Below are positions 11,601 through 23,215 of a DNA stretch of 64,000 nt, one piece after another; position 1 is the first letter of the stretch; every line of letters starts with the position of its first letter. The stretch spans positions 280,543,426-280,607,425 of the forward strand of contig CP136063.1 of assembly GCA_032622095.1 (NCBI GenBank), given 5' to 3'. The DNA is from Siphonodentalium dalli (lineage: Eukaryota > Mollusca > Scaphopoda > Gadilida > Siphonodentaliidae). The notes beneath the pieces were generated by a model. It saw only the letters and a program-made list of their open reading frames with translations. It was not told where the DNA came from and made no database searches. Made by a program: the position numbers and the translations under genes.

Positions 11601-12460
11601 AAAAGAGACAGAAAGACATCAGCTGCGTAATGTGCTATTGTGAAATAGAGTTATCGATCATGCCCTTGTAAAAACTCTAGTAAAAGATGTGTTATATTAG
11701 TCCCACGTAAAAGCCCTTAGAACATGATATATCAGGCTCTACTCTGGTTTGATAGATTGATTGGACTCACCCACCTGGTTAATTGGCTTCTGTTTATTGT
11801 TTTTTTGTTGTTGTATATTTAAGTCCAAAATGAAAACAACTCTGCAAGGTGGATTCCAATCAATGAGTCAAACCGGAGTAGATCCTGGTATACCATGTTT
11901 TACAGGGAGTTTTTACAAGGGAATGAGCGATAAGTTCTTGTCCCTGCATGCTTGAAATATGTTTTGTAGGGTCAGTCTGTAAATGTAGACTTAAATAAAC
12001 TCTGAACTGGGACAACATTCCAGACTTTAGTCTATAAATAAGACTAAGATTCATTCTATCGCTCCCTTTGTATAATATTACATGTATATTATTGTTTGGT
12101 ATTATCTCACTTCATTCGAAATCACCGGATGCATGGGATGTGTTATTAGCGCACACATAACATTAATACTAGGGAATGTAGAACTCAGTTATTCACAAAA
12201 TCAACCTCAGTCTGGAACCAAACCATATAAAAAAGCACCATGGTTTTAGTACCAGGTTTTGGAGTAACTGACGACTTTTGAAATAAAGCGGGTTTTTTTT
12301 CCTCGAAGAAATGTATATTGACTAAATTACGGAGATTTTCATAAATGAAAAAATTAAATAAAGATCGTTTTAAAAAGCATTTTTGTTTCTCCATAAGAAG
12401 TGAATTTAAAGAGGTGGTATCCCAGTCTATCCCGTTTCACCAGGGTTTCACCAGCGTACA
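11601..12460. other. no recognisable feature
   Basis: Non-coding DNA between the LINE fragment and the small duplication at 12,461. Confidence 0.4.
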
Positions 12461-12535
12461 CTCGTGACTCCATTAAGCATTTAGTATAGTATATGTTCCG
12501 ATTAAGCATTTAGTATAGTATATGTTCTGATTAAC
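12461..12535. repeat. 29-bp tandem duplication
   Basis: The unit ATTAAGCATTTAGTATAGTA plus TATGTTC(C/T)G occurs twice in tandem, with a partial third unit. Confidence 0.6.
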
Positions 12536-12616
12536 AACACATGTATGTCCTGTTTCTCCCGCATTTTACTAGAGTAAAGTGGGACACCATGCCTTTATTT
12601 GGAATTTACAAGGGTA

Positions 12617-13196
12617 CCTTACTCGTATTTAAATTCGCGGCGTACTATTTTTCGCACACCCATCGTTGCTCGAAATTAAAACTGAGCGAAAAATAGTACG
12701 ACTCCCAAGTTTAATCTAAACCACAGTCCATAGGAAATACAAGAGGACTACATGTATGTTGCTGAGTTTACATATTTTATGAACAGTTGAATAGACAATT
12801 ACGCCTGTACATGAATGCATATATTTACATTAGGCTATAACCACTATCAAGACCATTGTTCACAATTCAATCGACAACTCGTGGTAACATAGACATTGTT
12901 GAAATGTTTGAAAAAGAAATACTAATAGTCCAGGTCGCCACAAAATTATGTATGTGGTTTCTAGTTTATTGTCTACACGGTGTAAATATGGTATTTAATA
13001 TACACATATACTATCTCCATCAATGACTTAAGAGCCGAAACTGTCATCAATTCCAAGATATACGAAAATATCACAGAAATATTTCGAAAATATTTTTGTC
13101 AGTTTTGAATTCGCGCAGCTCGGTGTGCGAATTTAAAGTACGCGAATTCAAAACTGAACGAAAAATAATACTGCGCGAATTTAAATACGAGTAAGG
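12617..13196. mobile_element. 580-bp TA-flanked TIR element
   Basis: CCTTACTCGTATTTAAATTC at the left and its reverse complement at the right are bordered by TA (12,615-12,616 and 13,197-13,198). Each end also contains an inner inverted copy of TACTATTTTTCG, so the termini can fold on themselves. The TA duplication suggests Tc1/mariner affinity. No coding region is present. Confidence 0.72.
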
Positions 13197-13249
13197 TATG
13201 TCATTTTAAGGTCAACTTTACTTTGAAAAGTTTGAGCTATTGTCATGGC

Positions 13250-15000
13250 TTGGTATCCGTCGTCCGTGTGTGAGGCGTCAACAATACATGCTACAGGTCG
13301 AACCTTTGGTCGGATCATTATGAAACTTGTCATAGCTGTTGGCATTGACATTTAGACCGGAATGAGTCATTTTGGGGTCATTCGGAAAAAAAACATGGCA
13401 GCCAGCGGCCATCTTACATTTCAAAATTAAATCCATTAGCACGGGCTACAGGTCGTACTGTTCGTCTGATCATCATGAAATTTGTCATGGATGTTAATAT
13501 TGACATGTAGATGGGAACGAGTCATTTTGGGGTCGTTCGGCCAAAAAATCATGGCCGCCGGCAGCCATCTTGGATTTTACTCTTTGCATGACTAAATCCT
13601 TTGGCACGGGCTACAGGTCGTACCTTTGGTCGGATCATCATAAAATTTGTCACGGATGTTAACAATGACATGTAGATGGGAACGAGTCATTTTGAGGTCA
13701 TTCGGCCCAAAACATGGCCACCAGCAGCCATCTTGTAGTTTACTCTTTGCATGACTAAATCCTTTAGCACGGGCTACAGGTCGTACCTTTGTTCGGATCA
13801 TCATGAAATTTGTCATGGCTGTTGACATTGATATGTAGATGGGAACGAGTCATTTTGGGGTAATTCGGCCAAAAAACATGGCCGCCAGCGTACATTAACT
13901 TAACACAAATTTAATACCCGGTCCAACTCGGCCATGAAAGCTGGGCCGCCATCTTGGATTTCAAAATTCAATCCATTAACACGGGCTACAGGCTGTACTG
14001 TTCGTCTGATCATAATGAAATTTTAATATTGACATGTAGATGGGAAAGAGTAATTTTTGGGTCATTCGGCCAAAAATCATGGTCGCCAACAGCCATCTTG
14101 GATTTTACTCTGCATGACTAAATTCTTTGGCACGGGCTACAGGTCGTACCTTTGGTCGGATCATCATGAAATTTATCATGCCTATTGACATTGGCATGTA
14201 GATGGGAACGAGTAATTTTGGGGTCATTCGGCCAAAGAACATGGCCGCCAGCAGCCAACTTGGATTTTACTCTTTGCATGACTTAGTCCTTTGGCACGGG
14301 ATACAGGTCGTACCTTTAGTCGGATCATTGTGAAACATGTAGATGGCAACGAATCATTTTGGGGTCATTCGGCCAAAAAACATGGCTGCCAGCGGTCATC
14401 TTGGATGTCAAAATCCAATCCATTAGCACGGGCTACAGGTCGTACCGTTCGTCTGATCATAATGGAATTTGTCATGTATGTTAATATTGACATGTAGATG
14501 GGAACGAGTAATTTTGGGGTCGTTCAGCCATAAAACATGGCCGCCAACAGCCATCTTGGATTTTACTCTTTGCATGACTAAATCCTTTCACACGGGCTAC
14601 AGGTCGTGCCTTTGGTCAGATCATCATGAAATTTGTCATGACTGTTGACATTGACATGTAGATGGGAACGAGTTATTTTAGGTCATTTGATGTTAAAAAT
14701 GACATGTAGATGGAAACGAGTCATTTTTAGGTCATTCGGCCAAAAAACATGGCCGCCAGCAACCATCTTGGATTTTACTCTTTGCATGACTAAATCCTTT
14801 GGCACGGGCCACAGGGCGTACCTTTGGTCTGATCATCATGAAATTTGCCATGACTCTTGACATTGACATGTAGATGGGAACGAGTCATTTTTGGGTCATT
14901 AGGCCAAAAAACGTGGTTGCCAGCGGCCATCTTGGATTTCGAAATTCAATCCATTAACACGGGCTACAGGTCGTACTGTTCGTCTGATCACAGGAGCCTG
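13250..15000. repeat. ~160-bp tandem array, about 11 units
   Basis: Each unit runs through ACGGGCTACAGGTCGTACC, GGATCATCATGAAATTTGTC, GACATGTAGATGGGAACGAG, CATTTTGGGGTCATTCGGCC and GGCCGCCAGCAGCCATCTTG. Unit starts fall near 13,280, 13,440, 13,606, 13,769, 13,981, 14,133, 14,295, 14,436, 14,592, 14,802 and 14,958. Lengths are 141-212 bp. Two sub-variants ('GTACCTTTGGTC' and 'GTACTGTTCGTC') are interspersed, which suggests a dimeric ancestor. Confidence 0.85.
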
Positions 15001-15955
15001 GAATTTGGTCAAAAACCCTCTTTTATTGGCGGAACCAGCACCCGGGACTGCATGTCACGGAAGGAACGAAACAGAAAATTGTTACCACCCATTTTGAACT
15101 CAACTGTATTCCTGGTACCTCTTACACCCTAGATGCCAATCTACAACATTCCATAGGTATATTTTTCCAGTTCTTCGAAAATCTCACTGTATTTCGGTAA
15201 TTTATTTTAAATTCACCAACGAAGACAAATGTGCCGCATCTCCATCACCCGATGACGAATCGGAAATGACAAACGGCGCAAAACCATTTTTCCGGAATAA
15301 CAAAGTCAGAACGAAATAAAATCGAAACCTAAACTTAAAGCCCGCGAAATTCAAAAATATTTGAAAGCGCGTGCGGTTTTCGAACTTAGGCGCCAGAAAA
15401 CTTAAATCGGTTTATGTTTCCGTCATATTATGCGCTTTTTTGAAGATATTATCCTGATGTTTTGTGTATTTTCCTGAAAGTTTCTGTATTTCCTGATATT
15501 CTGTGTCTGCTGTTATCATCTGATGAAAATGACGACTGCCCAAGAAGATATTCTTCATTTGACTGAATGGTAATTAGTACAAATATTTTAAATATAATTT
15601 ATTTCTATTTATGGCACGATCACGTGGTATTGGGTTTTTTCTTCTTACTTTATGTTCGTTATGTACTGGTAGGACTATGTACTACTTGACTTTGTAATGC
15701 TACTGGTTGCAATGATTGGCCATAAAAGGACCATAACTCTCTAGCTCTCTCTCATAGGAGCTTGTGTCGCGCTCCGTTGTATAGGCCTAAAATATCCATC
15801 ATATAATAGTAATCAACACACTGATTACTGGTCGAATATCACGAAGTAGAAGAAAAAGAAGATATAGTGTCACGGGGAGGCCTGGTACATATGCCTATGC
15901 ATGAAGCGATTCCTTTGTGTTTTGGTGCAGATTCGTTGCCAGAATATCTGAATTA
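15001..15955. other. no recognisable feature
   Basis: Somewhat more GC-rich, non-repetitive sequence after the tandem array. A 91-codon open frame runs from the array into this region, but no domain is recognised. Confidence 0.4.
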
Positions 15956-16027
15956 TTTCCACATAAAATTTGTCATGACTGTTGACATTGACATGTAGAA
16001 ATTCGGCCAAACTCTTTGCATGACTAA
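15956..16027. repeat. remnant unit of the ~160-bp repeat (left half)
   Basis: It contains AAATTTGTCATGACTGTTGA, an internal deletion, and CTCTTTGCATGACTAA. The unit continues at 17,587 (TAAATCCTTTGGCACG) on the far side of the inserted element at 16,028-17,586. Confidence 0.75.
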
Positions 16028-17586
16028 GGTGACGTTCACACATAGCCGGTGAAGCCGTTACCCGGCGAACCCGTTAGCCGGCGAAGGTTGGGCAGAGTGT
16101 TTACACATCGCCGGCGATGTGTTTACACATCGCCGGCGAAGATACGCATATATTCATGTGTCTCCTTTACTTGTTAATAGTTTTCGTTTTAGTTCTCACT
16201 GAACTGCAATATGATATTGCTGTACACCTGTAAACATCTAGCCGCTTCCTATTAGAGATATGGTTGGGCAGTATAGTGAAATGAAACTTTTTAGAAATGG
16301 AAATGCTGAAATTATTAATATCCAACTCAAACTTTCAGGTATTGCTATTGGTAATTTTATAGATATTTAAAAAACATTGTTAATGGTTTGTTTGGATTCA
16401 TATACAGCATGTGAAGTGAGTGTCGCACCAAAAGCATGGCCATTGTCAGTTTTGAGATCTTTTCGTCGCATACATCTACAAATTGGTGTCTAATCATTCT
16501 GATTGGATTTTATATTATATATATAAGTTTCAACATCGCGAATCTATTGTGACACATTTTCCGTTTGCACATTATACAATAAAATATGTTTTTCATTTTA
16601 CTCGGGCGTTCACCATGTCCATGTATATAGGGCCGTGGCGATGGGGTGTCTCATCCCAACTTTAATCAAAATATTCAAAAGCTGGAAATTTCATACCTGA
16701 CACGGCAATAGTTGGACATTTGACACCAGCAATATGTTGAAATTGTTCTCGTAGTTTTATTTTCATCAATTTGTTATTGGTGATTTAATTCTTTAGGCAA
16801 CATTTGCTTATTTTTTTACCAAATTGTTGGACTGAAATGACCATCAGTTCGAAATGATCCAACCTTATTAGAGGTGCGTCAAGTTTGGAAAATGTCCAAC
16901 AATTAGAAATATTAAGGCTGAATGCTAGGGATTTGCAATTTTCAGGGTTCAGATTAAAAAAAATTCTCACACCTGCCATAACCACGGTCGGTCGATAAAT
17001 TCCAAAGATGAACAGTCCCACACTCAGATTTAGATTATTGAACTAATTTTCCATTAAGTTTGAATCCATAGAAACGTGCCATCCCATTTCCTCCATATAT
17101 ATATATGGACATACATGTACATGAATTAATTCCCTCGAATGCGCAACAAATGTACCATGCACATGCAGAGTACGTGTACCATCATCGGTTAGTATTTATA
17201 ATAATAGCTTATAACCAAGGTGCGTGACCACCGACCTGACAGCTGATTAGAGACAATCAAACTGGCACACTGACCAATATATACACAGGTGAAAAGCGGG
17301 CTGGTCTATCAGAGATTACACAATACTATTGTTCGAGTTAATTGTTGAAAGGAAATCACCCATGACGGCATGACCCCAGATAAACATCTAACTTAACCGC
17401 AGAGCGAATTAGAATCCATACGACAATCAGGTGCTTGTACTAAATCATTTTATCCAAAAGTTGAAAACCGTATAGCTGCGTATCCGGATAGCCGTAATTC
17501 TTATCCGGCGAAGTATAAACACCCTATTGTTATCGCTGCCGGCTAAAGCGAATGCGATCTTCGCCGGGTAATGTATAAACACCCCC
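16028..17586. mobile_element. 1.56-kb Harbinger-like TIR element
   Basis: The left end GGTGACGTTCACACATAGCC and the right end, read inverted as GGGGGTGTTTATACATTACC, are diverged inverted repeats that both lead into CCGGCGAAG motifs. The element splits a unit of the ~160-bp repeat at TAA (16,025-16,027 and 17,587-17,589, or CTAA if one base more is counted). A TAA duplication with G-rich ends fits PIF/Harbinger. Subterminal CCGGCGA repeats are at 16,060-16,140 and 17,480-17,570. No transposase was recognised. Confidence 0.7.
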
Positions 17587-17725
17587 TAAATCCTTTGGCA
17601 CGCCCTACATTCCACTTCCCTCATCCGATCAACACCAGACTTCTTGATATTGATCTTACTAGATGGAAGTTATCTAATGTTTTTGAATTTCATTGGAAAA
17701 CATAGCCGCCAGCAACCATCTTCTA
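17587..17725. repeat. remnant unit of the ~160-bp repeat (right half)
   Basis: It continues the unit interrupted at 16,027: TCCTTTGGCACGCCCTACAT, then CATAGCCGCCAGCAACCATC and TTCTATTTTAC. Confidence 0.7.
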
Positions 17726-17744
17726 TTTTACTTTATATATAGAG

Positions 17745-17892
17745 GATCTCACATGAGTTCCTATTTTATACGGAATTTATCAACCGAGTTCACTAAATTC
17801 GATTTGAGCCGAGGTTTACCGAGGCTCAAATAGAATTTAGAGGACGAGGTTGATAAATTACGTATAAAATAGGACGAGTGTGAGATACCTTT
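17745..17892. repeat. ~145-bp hairpin element
   Basis: The arms TCCTATTTTATACGGAATTT / AAATTACGTATAAAATAGGA and GATTTGAGCC / GGCTCAAAT pair over about 65 bases around a short loop at about 17,808-17,820. A long single hairpin of this size is typical of a fold-back MITE. Confidence 0.7.
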
Positions 17893-20104
17893 TATCACAT
17901 GATCAAATAAACCCGAAGCAACTCGAAATATTCATCGAAAACAACAATCATACACTACAGCGATCGCAAGTTATCTGAAGAACGCCGTGACGTCATCGCA
18001 CGCGCTGATATTAAACGTGTCTATTACCGATAATTATGAAACTGCTTTTATGGCCAAATTATGTGATAAATATATATCTTCATGTTGATAATCTGGTATT
18101 ACTTAGACATTTCAACTTTCCGAATTCCTAATCCCTCCATTGACTGTAACACATGAAATTATTCCCTTTCCAAGTTGAGCTACTGCCTCAGCTACAGCGT
18201 CATTGACACTTTCATTACATGGCTTTACCATGTAGAATGGTAATTATGGTATCCAAGATCTATAAAACGTTGATTAGGGAACCCAAGATCCCTGGTCGTA
18301 AGGTGTGTAAACCCACTGGGGTGATCGAGTGGTAACTTTTTGGGGTGGAATCTTAATTATTCGTCAACGGCCACCCTATAGTTTTTTCGAATGTCCAACA
18401 AGGACTAAGTAACTGATGTCACGTCACCGTAACCTGGCCCATTGTTAACCATACTCACTTCTGACAATCAACTTCCTCTGAATAATTCACGTTGTGAATC
18501 TAATAATTTGATAATGAGATCAGACAGATGTATCTAGAGTTTTATGACAGTGATAAATCACCCTAAATCACATGTGTTTATTTATTCAATAGATCAATCG
18601 TCGGAAATACGGTCTGACTAATTTAAGGAAAATCTCCCAGCAGAATCCAGTGACATAACCCAATGGGATATGTCTGAGATAAGACTCTGTGTGAAGACGA
18701 TTGCTTGAAGGACACTTTAACCATTCAACGACTGGAGCTAATTCCTGAATAGAGAAAACCCTGTCCCATGCATTCTCTTATATATGCGAGTCTCCAATAG
18801 GGAACCTCGTATATATGTAAGAAAATAGATTGGCCTAACAATATTTACCTTGGCCGTATAAGCAATGCATTCTCTTATATATGCGAGTCTCTTATATATA
18901 CACGAGGTTACATATGTTCATTTTGTGGCTCCACCTGGTATATTTTCTAGTCCATCATTAAGAGCTGACATGTGTGAATTGCCGTCTTCGTCCTAACTCA
19001 ATCACCCGTGAAAGTGAATCGCCCTGTTATCATGCTTATGCGAGTGGAACACGTTGATTGAATATGCACGTTCAGACTAATGGAGCTTTCCACAGAGGCC
19101 ACACCCACGCGGCGGTGGTACCACCCACTGGTAATAATTTAAGACTTTAACCATATCAATATTCTCTGTTACCCGAGATCGACTTCCAAAGTGAACACGT
19201 CAACATTTGCCCTTATCTTAACTAACTGAAACAGACTCGTGTTATGATTCGTGCAAATTTTGATATTTTAAAAAGTTTAATTAAAAAAAATATATATATT
19301 TAAATTCAATTCTTTATTATTATTTTTTTAGATTGAACTCTGATATCATCTGCCGGGGTACCCCGAGACACCACACCAAATTTGGTTGAAATCGGTCAAG
19401 GGCTCTGGAAGAACAGACCAGAACTGACAGACAGATCCCTGAACAACTAACTCTTTAATAAATCTAAACCAGAGAACTCACATTCTTTTTGCCATTAAAT
19501 GTGAAAATTACGACAAGTGCCATGCTAAATGAAAAACATTGTTATAATCAGGGATAAATTTATGACATCATGGCGCAAATATAAATCTCAGTATATTATG
19601 ATTTGACAACAAAAAAGTTGTTTGAATATAGCCAATTTAACACTGAATGTATGCATGGATATCAAAATTAGGGTGAAGAAAGATGGCAGCAGATTTTTCA
19701 ATGCAGCCATTGGCCGGCTCAGTCGCTGATTGGTCGAAAATACCGCTAATAATTATTTGACTGACATCAGTGGAAAGGTCCATTGATGACGATTGATTTA
19801 TCACAATACTCAGCTGCAGATCATGGCTTGAATAACTGCAAACGGTATTCGGGCGTGCTAGAGGCCAAGCAAAATTAATTATTGTGCCACGGTGTCTAAT
19901 GTGATGACTGGAGTCTTTGTTTGCAAGAATGTTTTTCCGGAAAGCTAGTGGTATTAATCCACGAGGTATGTGGATTTATGGACCGCTAAGCAGCTGAGAT
20001 TTAAGTTAGATATTCCCCTCGCAGCCGGGTATTCGGACAAATAATCACATTGCGCCTCGGTGAATTATTTTTTCCAAATACCTGACAGCTCATGGAATAT
20101 CCTG
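17893..20104. other. mostly unidentified; decayed palindrome copies at 18,760-18,905
   Basis: Two degenerate copies of the 67-bp palindrome (CATTCTCTTATATATGCGAG at about 18,770 and 18,868) are present. The rest shows no coding or repeat structure that I can name. Confidence 0.45.
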
Positions 20105-20640
20105 TACATAGCTTACAAGAAAACCAATGTCAGAAATGGTAACGCGCTCAAGATCATATATTATATACCCATGTTTGTAATTATAGAATATAAAATATAT
20201 TGGTTTCGCGAATGACCAACTCAGAATTCCGTTAAAATAATAAAAACAACCAACACCTAATTAACGAACCGGCGGCCGACTCGGCCGTCTCCGACCTCAA
20301 CCCTCAGTGGGCTGCATAACGAAAAATGTCTATAAAAGTTGAAATATAAGACTTACAAATTATCTTTTTCATTTCTTTTATTTGTAATTGAAATATGGCT
20401 TGCCACAACCCAAAAATCAACATTATTGCCATAATAATGTAAAGGACAATAAACGAAATTGAAATTCCCAACTACACCTTTTACCGGACTCGGCCTCCGG
20501 GTCGCGCAATTCGACTTTTAAATCCGTCCCAAAAATACCAATTTCTATAAATAAAACCCCCAGCGCAAACTTCAGCGCCCAGTCGAAACAAGAATTTGTA
20601 CATTAGTATACACGCGGCGCGCGTAATAATGCATATTCTG
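20105..20640. repeat. dispersed repeat family R20, copy 1
   Basis: Shares AGAAATGGTAACGCGCTCAA and TATATACCCATGTTTGTAAT with 27,262-27,440 and, less well, with 24,395-24,560. It also shares CAATAAACGAAATTGAAATT with the 27.4-kb copy. A block with TCTATAAATAAAAC and CCCAGCG near 20,555 reappears at 25,610. The class of element is not known. Confidence 0.55.
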
Positions 20641-21073
20641 AGCTGTCACTGTGGACTGTAAAACTAACACTCAGCTGATCTCGGCCTAATCAGAACACAC
20701 CAATACTATTCCCCGACAACCATATGCTTGTTGCAAGTCTAACGGGACCATACCGCTAGATTTATCTGCATCAACGTGCATCCGAATCGGATCAGTTATA
20801 TAAGCAATACATTAGTCCTGAATCATAATTGAAACTTAAATAAAAGATGTTTGTTGTCCATGCACTCATATAAAACATGATGTACCGCTTTCGACACAAC
20901 CTTCCTAATTATGTTCTGGCAGAACCATACTAGTTAGGTAGTTGTACGACTGATTCTATGTCGCTTTCTCCACACCATTGCTAATGATGTTCAGAGTGAG
21001 AAGATCACATTAATTATAGGTAATTATGTGACTGATTATGTGCCGACTTCTCCACAAGATAGAACCGGGAAGA
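20641..21073. other. 3' flank of the membrane-protein exon; weak internal repeats
   Basis: Downstream of the minus-strand gene. Between 20,880 and 21,070 the phrases 'GACTGATT(C)TATG', 'CTTCTCCACA' and 'GAAGATCACATTGA' recur as loose direct repeats. No clear AATAAA polyadenylation signal on the minus strand was seen close to the stop codon. Confidence 0.4.
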
Positions 21074-21748
21074 TCACATTGAGCAGGTAGTTGTCATGCC
21101 GACGAACCCTGTTGTGCCCATAACATCATATGCAGAGTGCTTAGACCTATCATAACTTACAGAGGTCTCGTACGACCTGTCTGAATCGGTGCTACTAACA
21201 TCGCTGAAACGTGCACTGACGTCATCTAACAACGAACCCGTTGCTTCATCTGTTCTCGCGCTGTTGATATCCACATTTAGGGGCGAGCTGGTGATGTCGG
21301 TCAAGCTACTAAAACTAGGGTTGTAACTTCTGGTCAAAAGAGCCGGATCTGGTAGGACCATGTACTGCTTCATTTTAATAGCATCCAGCCTACTAGAAAC
21401 TTGTTGAACCCGTTCTGCCTGGATCGTCCGGTACGTATCGGATCGGAAATTAAAGTACTCTTCGAAGCTTTTCTCCTCCTCCATTTCCTGTTTCTCTCGT
21501 CTGAGGTACAGAACTATTCCTATAACGATTCCGAGAGAATAGAAGAGTAACGTAACCACAATATACGTGATTGGGTCACCCTGGACAACTATTCCGTCTG
21601 AGTAACCAATACGCGATTGGTTAATGGTGGCCAGGTCATCGCGGATATCCTGAAGCGCCTCCGAAACATTGTGACATAAGATCGTCACATCTGGTGGTGG
21701 CATGACGGCGTATTTTCCTGTAGTTATTACTTCTCCAAATCCATGAAC
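21074..21748 (-). CDS. terminal exon of a single-pass membrane protein, KCNE-like
   Basis: The longest non-repetitive open frame in the window, 227 codons if counted from an ATG at 21,755. That ATG lies inside what looks like a splice acceptor (ATATGTTACAG then GTTCATGG), so the exon probably starts at 21,748 and upstream exons are not identified. Numbered from that ATG: residues 1-62 are extracellular-type with two N-glycosylation sites (NVS at 30, NQS at 46). A transmembrane helix spans about 63-85 (ITYIVVTLLFYSLGIVIGIV), followed by a basic stop-transfer LRREK and an acidic stretch. A Ser/Asp-rich cytoplasmic tail follows. The order glycosylated N-terminus, one helix with Y-I-x-V...FY...IGI, basic residues, then 'FEEYF' resembles KCNE potassium-channel beta subunits. 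KCNE identity is an inference; any small type I membrane protein is an alternative. Confidence 0.7.
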   Translation of the reverse strand, partial: VHGFGEVITTGKYAVMPPPDVTILCHNVSEALQDIRDDLATINQSRIGYSDGIVVQGDPITYIVVTLLFYSLGIVIGIVLYLRREKQEMEEEKSFEEYFNFRSDTYRTIQAERVQQVSSRLDAIKMKQYMVLPDPALLTRSYNPSFSSLTDITSSPLNVDINSARTDEATGSLLDDVSARFSDVSSTDSDRSYETSVSYDRSKHSAYDVMGTTGFVGMTTTCSM

Positions 21749-22484
21749 CTGTAACATATTTAAATGCCTATATATTAACGGTATTGTAATTCAAATTGAA
21801 TATTGACGCTTAAAAATACATTCTGATTGGTCGAGCGCTGCTATAACTTTAGAGTTTTCAATTCACCAGTATCGCCCGCTGAAGGGTGAACAAATTTGAA
21901 TGGAACACTTGGCGGTTGACTGAATGGAACACTTGGCGGTTGACTATCTTCAAAAACGTCATCGCGGAACTCAGGGTGAGACAAGTTCCACGTGAAGGGA
22001 GAAAATTTGCCATAATGTTTTTCGACATATAGATATACTATATTGGGTTCAATGTGCTGTACAAAGTGAGTTTGGTCCAAATCGCCATGATATATATGAT
22101 AAATATGATCTTTTGTATCATTTAATTAGAATCTGGTGTGCAATCTACACCTAAGTAATTATAATTTTTAGAAATTCTGGAAATTCGATTAATTTTAGGT
22201 AAAGTATAGGATATTTTTAAAAATTTAGTTCACGACAAAATTCAAAAATTTAGTTCACGAAAAAATTCAAAAGTTGACAATTGAAATATGATTACAAAGT
22301 TATTACCGCCACGAAGTGGGTGGACACTGGTGTACAGATTTGTATAGACTCATGGTCGTATGGAGGAATGTATTCTTATTTCGTACTAGAGTATAAATCG
22401 TACCGATAATTACGATAGTACGACAAAGATTAGCACATGTGTTTACGTCACCGGTGTAATTGTGGGGACATGTTTCTATTATGA
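21749..22484. other. intron or 5' flank of the membrane-protein gene
   Basis: No further exon recognised. A 79-codon minus-strand frame at 21,841-22,080 contains a 24-bp direct duplication (SQPPSVPF twice) and looks repeat-derived. A stretch at 22,300-22,450 (GTCACCGGTGTAATTG) is loosely related to the duplicated unit at 28.7-29.2 kb. Confidence 0.4.
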
Positions 22485-23215
22485 AGATTTGCTATCCCGA
22501 AGGTCCGCTATTCCGAAGGTTCTCTATTCCGAAGGTTTTTGTTATTTTTAGGCTAATTCTATATTCTAAAGTATTGAGACTAATTTGAGAGGGTTCATTT
22601 TCACAAAGATTCTTTTTATGGAGTGTGCGCTCACATCCGAACTGATTCTGCGCGCACACCGATACAGATACAGGAGGAAATAACTTAACTGAGAACATTA
22701 AATGTGATTTTGTTTTGTTTTCGCGGGTTTTCTTGAGATTTAATGTCATTACGTGGGCCCATACCGTTGAATTCTTGGCATATAATATGAATGTTGTGGT
22801 ATATATGGACCCTCCCGCATTGGGACATGACACAGGTACAGTTAACTTAAGTGATGTTCTGTGTGGGCTCCAATTTGGAGTTCAATATTTTAAGGGCCAA
22901 GTTTAGAAATTTATGGGTCCATAGCTTTGAACTCTGGGCATATAATATGAATATTGGGGGCATGTCTATTCCGAAGGTTCACTATCCCGAAGGTCCACTA
23001 TTCCGAAATTTCTCTGAATGTTCGCTATTCCGAAGGTTCACCAATCCGAATGTTCGTTATTCCGAAGGTTCTGTGTTCCGAACATTTTTGTTATTTTAAG
23101 GTTAATTCTATATTCTAAAGTATTGAGAGGGTTCATTATCACGAAGATTCTTTTTATGAAGGAAATAACTTAAAACATTAAATGTGATTTTGTTTTATTT
23201 TCGCGGGTTTTCTTG
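22485..23215. repeat. ~480-bp direct duplication with TTCCGAAGGTT motifs
   Basis: Clusters of a 14-16-bp unit (CTATTCCGAAGGTTC) at 22,492-22,535 and 22,966-23,085 each precede the same sequence, TTCTATATTCTAAAGTATTG through GATTTTGTTTT(G/A)TTTTCGCGGG. Between them, GGCATATAATATGAAT occurs twice (22,777 and 22,938). Unequal exchange between TTCCGAAGGTT clusters would explain the duplication. Confidence 0.75.

Noticed and set aside
13592-15132. Frames of 68-91 codons in the ~160-bp array
   Set aside because: Repeat-derived, different frames in successive units, no domain.
21841-22080. Minus-strand 79-codon frame upstream of the membrane-protein exon, considered as an upstream exon
   Set aside because: It contains a 24-bp internal duplication, ends in its own stop before the acceptor and has no clear splice donor in phase.
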